In this document: positions 2,733 to 7,516 of the stretch, in pieces
Layout of the letters: every line of letters begins with the position of its first letter
Numbering within the stretch: position 1 is the first letter of the stretch
NCBI GenBank assembly: GCA_017446355.1
Contig: JAFSQZ010000129.1
Coordinates: 1-7,516, forward strand
DNA: 7,516 bases
Origin: Neisseriaceae bacterium
GTDB taxonomy: Bacteria > Pseudomonadota > Gammaproteobacteria > Burkholderiales > Neisseriaceae
Direction of reading: 5' to 3'
Notes under the pieces: model-generated
What the model saw: only the letters and a program-made list of their open reading frames with translations
Databases searched by the model: none
What the model was told of the DNA's origin: nothing
Position numbers and translations under genes: made by a program

Positions 2733-4616
2733 ATGAACTTAAAATCTTTATTATTGACTACCTGCCTTGCTTTGGCTGCAACGCCATTACTAACCGCTTG
2801 CCAAGTTTCTCATAAAACAAAATCAGAATTGAGCGATTTGGATTTGAGTAAAGCAAAAGAAGCCTATAACAATGGCAATTACGCAGAAGCCGCTCAACTT
2901 TTTGAACAAGCGGAACAGTTGTATCAAAAAACTATTCAACTTCATGAAAAAGCCTGTGCTGAAAATAATCCAACATCTTGTCGTGCCGTTGGACAATTTT
3001 ATGAACAAGGCGAAATCATCGTTCAAGATAAAGAAAAATCCAAAGCGTTTTATGCAAAATCCAAAGCGTTTTATACCAAAACCAGCGAGTTATGGGAAAA
3101 ATCTTGTCATAAGCAAGATGCAGACGCTTGTATGAATATTGGCTCGCTTTACTATCGTGCTTATTCTCGCAGTGGTCTGCAAGAATACCAAGCCAAAGCC
3201 ACTGAATTTTGGAAAAAAGCCTGTGATGGCGGTCAGAAACACGCTTGTGAATTGCTCCAAAAAATTACACAAACCCAAGAAACCACAATGCCACCAATGC
3301 CAAAATTGCCGTCATTGGATTTATTGCAACAAGAAATTGACAGCAACCAACAATATATAAAATCACAAATTGTCCAAAAAGACGGCAAAACCAAGTATTT
3401 TTTCAAGCAAGACAAAACACTGGTTAAGCAAAAAGTGGCAGGCGGTTTTTATCGCATTGTATTAGGCAAAACTGCCGCAGGTGATTGTGCTGTGCAGGAT
3501 TTTTATGCGGATACCGACCAAAAACGCAGCGAACCCTTAATTGTTGCGAAAAAAGATTGCAATAATTTCAATACTTGGGGATATGACGGTGCTTGGATTT
3601 TGTATGATGAAAAGCAACAGTTAAAACTCATCTCTCATTTTAAAGACGGCGAAATGCTGGATACTTTTTTATGGGCAGAAAATATTTCGGCAAACAACCC
3701 TTTGCAAGCCAAAGTGGTCAGTTACAAACACGACACAAACTACGATGTTGAAATCGTGCAAACCAATCTGCCAGCACTGAATAAACAATTAGAAAACCTG
3801 TTTTGCGATCACGCTTTTGGCAACGAGAGCGATTGGGAAGATTGCCAAAAACAAGATATTCGCCAGTCTATTGAATACGATTATAAATATAGAAGCGAAA
3901 ATGAGATTAACTATTACAGCCAAAAGTATCAGTATTTTAATCAGGATAATAAACAATATTTCCAAGTCTGCACGATGGAATATGATCAAAATCATATTGA
4001 TTATTGCAAAATTTATGATATTACCAATCCCCAAAAAGCGGTTTTATTAGATAAAGAAAATATGCCAATGATTGCAGGTATGGGACTTGGTTCAGAATAT
4101 ATCAATAGGGGCAATGAGAAATACTTTTTATCTTGTCTTAAAAATGGCGATGCTTGCGATTTATACGACCTTAAAAATCCCAAAAAACCTGTTTTGTTAA
4201 AACAAGATACAACCAATTATTTTTTAAGTGAAAAACAAAGAAATAAAATTATCAGTTATTACCTTGCCTATGGTAATTACTTTAATGATGATATTGGTTT
4301 ATCGTGCAAAAAAGCGATTGAAAAATACGGTATTCAATTAGACAATGGGCATAGAGCAAAAATTATTCCCAAAGAACTGAACCAATATTGTGCTGCAAAA
4401 GTGATTGAAGAGATAGATGATATAGATAGAAATCACAATAGGCATGACATTGATTTTTATAAAAACAACAACCCAAGCCAAAAATATGCTTATGTTATCA
4501 ATGTCCTTACTTGGGACACAAGTCGTGGCAGATGGGGATATGTTGAAGTGCCAGATGAAAAAACAATGGAAAAATTAATTCCACGAGATTTATGGGAAAT
4601 TTTTATGCACAAATAA
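2733..4616 (+). CDS. Large modular lipoprotein with Sel1-like repeats
   Basis: The 627-residue product has a lipoprotein signal with lipobox LTAC (C23), so it should be lipid-anchored in the envelope. Four regions follow. (1) Residues 38-176 are TPR/Sel1-like helices with three CX7C pairs (C75/C83, C125/C133, C164/C172), as in disulfide-linked Helicobacter-type Hcp proteins. (2) Residues 184-309 are a module shared almost unchanged with the next gene, starting MPKLPSL and ending in a MORN_2-like YDGAWILYDEKQQ...HFKDGEM. (3) Residues 405-490 hold two repeats with paired cysteines ending YDxxNPxKxVLL, reminiscent of LVIVD-type propeller repeats. (4) An AT-rich tail follows, with C525 and C553. 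Sel1 proteins usually mediate protein contacts. No catalytic motif is recognised. The start has a weak GGA site, but the lipobox position supports it. The overall role is unknown. Confidence 0.85.
   Translation: MNLKSLLLTTCLALAATPLLTACQVSHKTKSELSDLDLSKAKEAYNNGNYAEAAQLFEQAEQLYQKTIQLHEKACAENNPTSCRAVGQFYEQGEIIVQDKEKSKAFYAKSKAFYTKTSELWEKSCHKQDADACMNIGSLYYRAYSRSGLQEYQAKATEFWKKACDGGQKHACELLQKITQTQETTMPPMPKLPSLDLLQQEIDSNQQYIKSQIVQKDGKTKYFFKQDKTLVKQKVAGGFYRIVLGKTAAGDCAVQDFYADTDQKRSEPLIVAKKDCNNFNTWGYDGAWILYDEKQQLKLISHFKDGEMLDTFLWAENISANNPLQAKVVSYKHDTNYDVEIVQTNLPALNKQLENLFCDHAFGNESDWEDCQKQDIRQSIEYDYKYRSENEINYYSQKYQYFNQDNKQYFQVCTMEYDQNHIDYCKIYDITNPQKAVLLDKENMPMIAGMGLGSEYINRGNEKYFLSCLKNGDACDLYDLKNPKKPVLLKQDTTNYFLSEKQRNKIISYYLAYGNYFNDDIGLSCKKAIEKYGIQLDNGHRAKIIPKELNQYCAAKVIEEIDDIDRNHNRHDIDFYKNNNPSQKYAYVINVLTWDTSRGRWGYVEVPDEKTMEKLIPRDLWEIFMHK
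3035..3074 (+). repeat. Tandem 21-bp repeat inside the Sel1 region
   Basis: The 19-mer AAAATCCAAAGCGTTTTAT occurs at 3035-3053 and again at 3056-3074, period 21 bp. It encodes KSKAFYA followed by KSKAFYT, a recent in-frame duplication of one helical turn pair. Confidence 0.8.
3282..3659 (+). repeat. Duplicated coding module, copy 1
   Basis: Codes residues 184-309 of the large lipoprotein. Aligned by eye with 4848-5240 it is nearly identical, including most synonymous positions. The copies differ by one 15-bp length change near the middle and scattered substitutions. Both carry two matching cysteines (C252 and C276 here). Confidence 0.9.
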
Positions 4617-4733
4617 AAGTTGTAGGGTGGGTTTCTAACCCACCGCCAAACCGCAGGTTTGGATAAACAAACCTTTCAGGCAGCCTGAAAACTTTTCAGT
4701 TTGCCTTAACCACTTTTTAATGAAGGAAATAAT
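4617..4733 (+). other. Inter-lipoprotein gap with tandem hairpins and DUS
   Basis: It contains two back-to-back perfect stems, GGTGGGTT/AACCCACC with TCT loop (4626-4644) and CCAAACC/GGTTTGG with GCA loop (4646-4662), then a DUS (4674-4690) and the AAGGAA ribosome site (4723-4728) of the next gene. No T-run follows the stems, so they are not classical terminators. They may stabilise or attenuate the transcript. Confidence 0.65.
4674..4690. repeat. DNA uptake sequence, king/sim dialect
   Basis: TTTCAGGCAGCCTGAAA, full form with A at the centre, the same orientation as the copy at 1000-1016 and opposite to the five between them. Confidence 0.88.
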
Positions 4734-5600
4734 ATGTTTTCAAAAAACAAATGGATAATTAGTCTATTGGCTGTTGCTTTATTTTCGGTTACCGCTTGCT
4801 CTGCTACCAAAACACCAACAACGCAATCGGTAAGCACAACGCAACAAACACCCATGCCCAAAATACCGAAATTGCCGTCATTAGCCTTATCGCAACAAGA
4901 AATTGACAGCAATCGCCAATATATACAATCACAAATTGTCCAAAAAGATGGCAAAACCAAGTATTTTTTTGATAAAGAAAATAAAGACGGAAAAAACCCA
5001 CAGGTAAGCAAAAAAGTGGCAGGCGGTTTTTATCGCATTGTGTTAGGCAAAACTGCCGCAGGTGATTGTGCTGTGCAAGATTTTTATGCGGATACCAACC
5101 AAAAACAAAGCGAACCCTTAATTGTTGCGAAAAAAAATTGCAATAATTTCAATACTTGGGGATATGACGGTGCTTGGATTTTGTATGATGAAAAGCAACA
5201 GATACAACAGTGGGGGCATTTTAAAAACGGCAAAATGCTGAATTTTCTTGCTGATTACGGTGTTTTGTATATTGATTTTGCCGACAAATCTAAAACCACT
5301 ATTATGATGAAAAGCTTTTTTGATGAGATATTTGTTGGTGTTTATAACAACAATCAACAGATTGAAGAAGCAACACTGATATTCACAGAACCTAAACAAA
5401 ATCAAACCGTTATGCAAAAAATTCGCTATGTTAATGGTCAGGCAGATAGGGATCATTCCCATTTATGGGTAAATGGTCAAGAAAAACCGATTGAACAAGA
5501 CTATTTTTCACAGGTAAGCAAAGTAGCGGATCATTTGATTCCAGAATCAAATGCAATTTTGAAAGAAATGCAAAGAGAATTATCAGTAGAAAATAATTGA
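4734..5600 (+). CDS. Lipoprotein sharing the module of its upstream neighbour
   Basis: The 288-residue product begins with a lipoprotein signal ending in lipobox VTAC (C22), followed by a Thr/Gln-rich linker (residues 24-40). Residues 39-169 are the module also found in the large lipoprotein: PKLPSL, QQEIDSN, KVAGGFYRIVLGKTAAGDC, QDFYAD, SEPLIVAKK, NTWGYDGAWILYDEKQQ, ending HFKNGKML. It contains C112 and C136. The WGYDGAWILYDEKQQ...HFKNGKM part resembles a MORN_2 repeat. Residues 170-288 differ completely from the neighbour and match nothing I know; they are predicted mixed strand and helix (ATLIFTEP, KIRYVNGQ, HSHLWVNG). A good AAGGAA site at 4723-4728 supports the start. The next gene follows after 24 bp, so the two are probably cotranscribed. 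Function unknown. Confidence 0.85.
   Translation: MFSKNKWIISLLAVALFSVTACSATKTPTTQSVSTTQQTPMPKIPKLPSLALSQQEIDSNRQYIQSQIVQKDGKTKYFFDKENKDGKNPQVSKKVAGGFYRIVLGKTAAGDCAVQDFYADTNQKQSEPLIVAKKNCNNFNTWGYDGAWILYDEKQQIQQWGHFKNGKMLNFLADYGVLYIDFADKSKTTIMMKSFFDEIFVGVYNNNQQIEEATLIFTEPKQNQTVMQKIRYVNGQADRDHSHLWVNGQEKPIEQDYFSQVSKVADHLIPESNAILKEMQRELSVENN
4848..5240 (+). repeat. Duplicated coding module, copy 2
   Basis: Codes residues 39-169 of the smaller lipoprotein and pairs with 3282-3659. It has 15 extra bases (five residues, within ENKDGKNPQVS). Similarity ends abruptly after the HFKNGKML codons. Confidence 0.9.
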
Positions 5601-5624
5601 TTTTTAACTAATTGGAGTATAGCA

Positions 5625-6017
5625 ATGAAAAAGAAATGGTTAATACTTGTTTGTCTGTTATCGGCAATAATCGTTGCCACATATGGATTTATGCAATACC
5701 GCGATGCTCAAAGCGAAAAAGAAATGCGAGAAGTGATAAACTGGCAACAAATGCCAGAACTTATCCAAGCGGTAAAAAAATTTAAAAATAACAATCAGTT
5801 AGTTGATATAAAACAATATCCTTTTTTGCTGGATAAAGGTTTTAGTGTTGCTGGTGTTGATCATGAAAATTGTGTCTATATTAGTAAAAAAGGATATATT
5901 GCCGATGTCATTTACTATTGCGAAGACAAGAAAACAAATTTCAATCGAGAACAAAACAGCACAATATTAAAAAAACAATTATCAGACCATTGGTTCTGGT
6001 GTAAATATTATATGTAA
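5625..6017 (+). CDS. Small membrane-anchored or exported protein, unknown
   Basis: No family recognised. The 130-residue product begins MKKKWLI and has one hydrophobic segment (about residues 5-23) without a lipobox or an obvious signal peptidase I site, so an N-terminal membrane anchor with a periplasmic body is the likeliest arrangement. The body has cysteines at 83, 99 and 126. It contains ELIQAVKKFKNNNQL, DIKQYPFLLDKGFSVAG, CVYISKKGYIADVIYYC and the ending WFWCKYYM. TTGGAG at 5612-5617 is a good ribosome site. The 24-bp distance from the preceding lipoprotein gene suggests one operon and a related envelope role, possibly as a partner of the lipoproteins; that is inference. A degenerate DUS that can fold as TTCAG/CTGAA before TTTT lies just after the stop. 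Confidence 0.75.
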   Translation: MKKKWLILVCLLSAIIVATYGFMQYRDAQSEKEMREVINWQQMPELIQAVKKFKNNNQLVDIKQYPFLLDKGFSVAGVDHENCVYISKKGYIADVIYYCEDKKTNFNREQNSTILKKQLSDHWFWCKYYM

Positions 6018-6019
6018 AG

Positions 6020-6039
6020 TTTCAGACTGCCTGAATTTT
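6020..6039 (+). terminator. Degenerate DUS acting as a weak terminator
   Basis: TTTCAGACTGCCTGAA differs from the uptake sequence by one internal base and lacks the last A. TTCAG (6021-6025) and CTGAA (6031-6035) pair across a 5-nt loop and are followed by TTTT, 2 bases after the preceding stop codon. Confidence 0.4.
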
Positions 6040-6176
6040 GCGTGAAGCGTGTTGAAAATAAAAAGCAGTGGAAAAATAGGCAAGAAAGTGTTACTGGTTT
6101 GAGAAGTGAATGACAAATGACAATGTAAAAGCAAACAACATATTTTTACACTGGTCTACGTTAACCCAAAAGTTTA

Positions 6177-6185
6177 TGGTATCAT
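6177..6185 (+). promoter_or_regulatory. mdh: Extended -10 promoter candidate for mdh
   Basis: TGGTATCAT has the TG dinucleotide one base ahead of TATCAT (five of six to TATAAT). No good -35 sits 17 bp upstream (TACGTT), as tolerated by extended -10 promoters. It would give a leader of about 145 nt. Confidence 0.4.
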
Positions 6186-6272
6186 AGCGGACGCACAAGG
6201 TGCTTTCTTAAACAAAGTGTTTTGTTTTACTTTTAACAGAAGATTGCGCAATATTCACAACTTCTACACGTA

Positions 6273-6291
6273 TGCTGTTTTTTAAACAGCA
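6273..6291 (+). promoter_or_regulatory. Hairpin in the mdh leader
   Basis: TGCTGTTT (6273-6280) and AAACAGCA (6284-6291) pair perfectly around TTT. The following CTTATTTTGTCT is T-rich but broken, so this could be a weak attenuator or an mRNA-stabilising stem about 45 nt before the mdh start. Confidence 0.45.
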
Positions 6292-6335
6292 CTTATTTTG
6301 TCTATTTGTTTGAAACGTACATCGGAGAACAAAAA

Positions 6336-7313
6336 ATGAAACAACCTATCCGCGTTACAGTTACAGGTGCAGCTGGTCAAATTGGTTACGCAATGCTTTT
6401 CCGCATTGCATCAGGCGAAATGCTTGGTAAAGATCAACCTGTGATTTTGCAATTACTTGACTTGCCACAAGCACAAAATGCCGTTAAAGGCGTGATGATG
6501 GAATTGCAAGACTGTGCATTCCCTTTATTAGCAGGTATGTCTTGCTCTGACGATCCTGAGGTGGCATTCAAAGATACACAAATTGCTATTTTGGTAGGTG
6601 CTCGCCCACGTGGTCCAGGTATGGAACGTGCTGACTTATTACAAGCCAATGCACAAATTTTCACCGTTCAAGGTGCTGCCTTAAATAAAGTTGCTGACCG
6701 TAACGTTAAAGTTTTGGTAGTGGGTAATCCAGCTAATACCAACGCTTACATTGCGATGAAATCAGCACCAGATTTGCCAGCTGAAAATTTCACTGCAATG
6801 TTACGTTTAGACCACAACCGCGCATTAAGCCAATTGGCTGAAAAAACAGGCAAAGCTGTGGCAGACATTGAAAAAATGTGTGTTTGGGGCAACCACTCAC
6901 CCAGTATGTATGCTGACTACCGTTTCGCTACCATCAATGGCGCAAGCGTAAAAGAAATGATTAACGATGAAGAATGGAATGCAAATGTATTCTTGCCAAA
7001 AGTAGGTAAACGTGGTGCTGAAATCATTGAAGCACGTGGTTTATCTTCTGCTGCTTCTGCCGCTAATGCAGCCATTGAACACATTCGCGATTGGGTTTTA
7101 GGTACTAATGGTCAATGGGTAACTATGGGTGTTCCATCTGACGGCTCTTATGGTATTCCAGAAGGCGTTATGTTCGGTTTCCCTGTAACTTGTGAAAACG
7201 GTCGCTATCAAATCATCAAAGATTTGCCTATTGATGAATTCAGCCAAAAACGCATTGATGCAACATTGGCAGAATTAGAAGGCGAACGCAGTGCTATTCA
7301 AAACTTGCTGTAA
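6336..7313 (+). CDS. mdh: Malate dehydrogenase (NAD-dependent)
   Basis: The 325-residue cytoplasmic enzyme interconverts malate and oxaloacetate with NAD in the TCA cycle. Motifs in order are: Rossmann loop GAAGQIG (11-17); LLDLPQ with D42 for the adenosine ribose; the mobile loop GARPRGPGMERADLL carrying substrate arginines R92 and R98; VGNPANTNA with N131; LDHNRALSQLA with catalytic D159 and R162; and GNHSPSMYAD with catalytic H187. Length and sequence fit the cytosolic-type bacterial MDH group typical of beta-proteobacteria. The start is ATG 6336, 8 bases after GGAG (6324-6327); an in-frame TTG at 6306 would add ten residues ahead of the family N-terminus and overlaps the ribosome site. 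The gene looks intact and stands alone, with its own leader and two terminators behind it. Confidence 0.97.
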   Translation: MKQPIRVTVTGAAGQIGYAMLFRIASGEMLGKDQPVILQLLDLPQAQNAVKGVMMELQDCAFPLLAGMSCSDDPEVAFKDTQIAILVGARPRGPGMERADLLQANAQIFTVQGAALNKVADRNVKVLVVGNPANTNAYIAMKSAPDLPAENFTAMLRLDHNRALSQLAEKTGKAVADIEKMCVWGNHSPSMYADYRFATINGASVKEMINDEEWNANVFLPKVGKRGAEIIEARGLSSAASAANAAIEHIRDWVLGTNGQWVTMGVPSDGSYGIPEGVMFGFPVTCENGRYQIIKDLPIDEFSQKRIDATLAELEGERSAIQNLL

Positions 7314-7323
7314 TCATTATTGA

Positions 7324-7362
7324 TTTCAGGCAGCATTAAATTATTTGAAATGCTGCCTGAAA
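7324..7362 (+). terminator. Hairpin built from two DUS-like arms after mdh
   Basis: TTTCAGGCAGCATT (7324-7337) and AATGCTGCCTGAAA (7349-7362) form a perfect 14-bp stem with an 11-nt loop, 10 bases after the mdh stop. The right arm TGCTGCCTGAAA is one base short of the uptake sequence. Paired DUS as a terminator is common in Neisseria. There is no long T-run. Confidence 0.65.
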
Positions 7363-7372
7363 GTGTATCGTT

Positions 7373-7416
7373 AAACCGCTAACTTTATCTGTTTAGAAAT
7401 AAAGTTGGCGGTTTTT
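7373..7416 (+). terminator. Intrinsic terminator downstream of mdh
   Basis: AAACCGCTAACTTTAT (7373-7388) pairs with ATAAAGTTGGCGGTTT (7399-7414) with one T-G wobble, around a 10-nt loop. The right arm runs into five T residues (7412-7416), giving plus-strand polarity. Confidence 0.8.
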
Positions 7417-7483
7417 CTTATGGGTATTTTGAGAAACGGAAAAAACGGTTTTTGTAAAAGTTTTGGGTTAAATATCAGGTGGC

Positions 7484-7516
7484 TTATTTGGTTAAAGCTT
7501 TATCTGCCCACCAAAC
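7484..7516 (-). CDS. Possible 3' end of a convergent gene (partial)
   Basis: On the minus strand one frame enters from the window edge and reads VWWADKALTK before TAA (7486-7484). Ten codons are too few to identify it. The plus-strand direction of the nearby terminator neither supports nor excludes it. Confidence 0.2.
   Translation of the reverse strand, partial: VWWADKALTK

Larger units (their letters stand above)
6018..6335 (+). other. Regulatory gap upstream of mdh
   Basis: No credible gene is seen. It holds the degenerate DUS at its left end, an extended -10 candidate at 6177-6185, an AT-rich stem AAACAAA/TTTGTTT (6210-6227), a perfect hairpin at 6273-6291 and the mdh ribosome site CGGAGA (6323-6328). 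Confidence 0.6.

Noticed and set aside
2823..4216. Several 60-87 codon frames on both strands within the large lipoprotein gene
   Set aside because: All lie inside the long coding frame, have no fitting ribosome sites or recognisable features, and disagree with the module shared with the next gene.
4706..5462. Minus-strand frames opposite the smaller lipoprotein
   Set aside because: They mirror the duplicated module, and the same kind of frame appears opposite its first copy, as expected for shadows.
6306..6335. TTG start adding ten residues to malate dehydrogenase
   Set aside because: The extra residues run through the GGAG ribosome site, and the family N-terminus begins at ATG 6336.
6434..6664. 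Minus-strand 76-codon frame inside mdh
   Set aside because: It is antisense to conserved NAD- and substrate-binding motifs; no ribosome site seen.

Overview
The window looks like chromosome from the family Neisseriaceae. The main evidence is repeated copies of a 17-bp near-palindrome, TTTCAGGC(A/T)GCCTGAAA. One strand of it carries AGGCTGCCTGAAA and the other AGGCAGCCTGAAA, the DNA uptake sequence (DUS) dialects I recall for Simonsiella- and Kingella-type oral Neisseriaceae. The genus cannot be fixed from this sequence. Housekeeping genes at the ends (the 3' end of carB, and a complete mdh) enclose an AT-rich accessory segment of about 5.7 kb.

Layout. 2-319: last 105 codons of carB, closed by a perfect hairpin terminator that also serves a convergent minus-strand unit. 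904-361 (minus): a probable two-gene operon, a 46-residue basic protein followed by an exported protein with R-E-x-E-R-Q-Q heptads. A TTGACA promoter candidate lies in front of it, embedded in two palindromes. 1073-1664: a HicA-HicB type II toxin-antitoxin pair. The hicA reading frame has lost one base near its start, so its first nine codons survive as a separate leader frame that overlaps the present hicA start as ATGA. 1665-2732: a small secreted-protein gene surrounded by DUS copies, REP-like hairpin elements and a 122-bp inverted-repeat element. 2733-6017: a Sel1-repeat lipoprotein, a second lipoprotein sharing a nearly identical internal module with it, and a small membrane-anchored protein. 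6018-6335: regulatory gap. 6336-7313: mdh, followed by two hairpin terminators. The last ~30 bases may hold the end of a convergent gene.

How the parts may work together. CarB (arginine and pyrimidine synthesis) and malate dehydrogenase (TCA cycle) are conserved flanks. Between them, four consecutive plus-strand genes encode proteins with export or lipidation signals and no recognised enzymatic domain. They sit behind a toxin-antitoxin module and among a dense cluster of uptake sequences. The simplest reading is an accessory island assembled by natural transformation and local duplication. Its most distinctive feature is the pair of lipoproteins: one 125-130 residue module has been placed behind two different N-termini and ahead of two different C-termini. 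The function of these envelope proteins is not known from the sequence.
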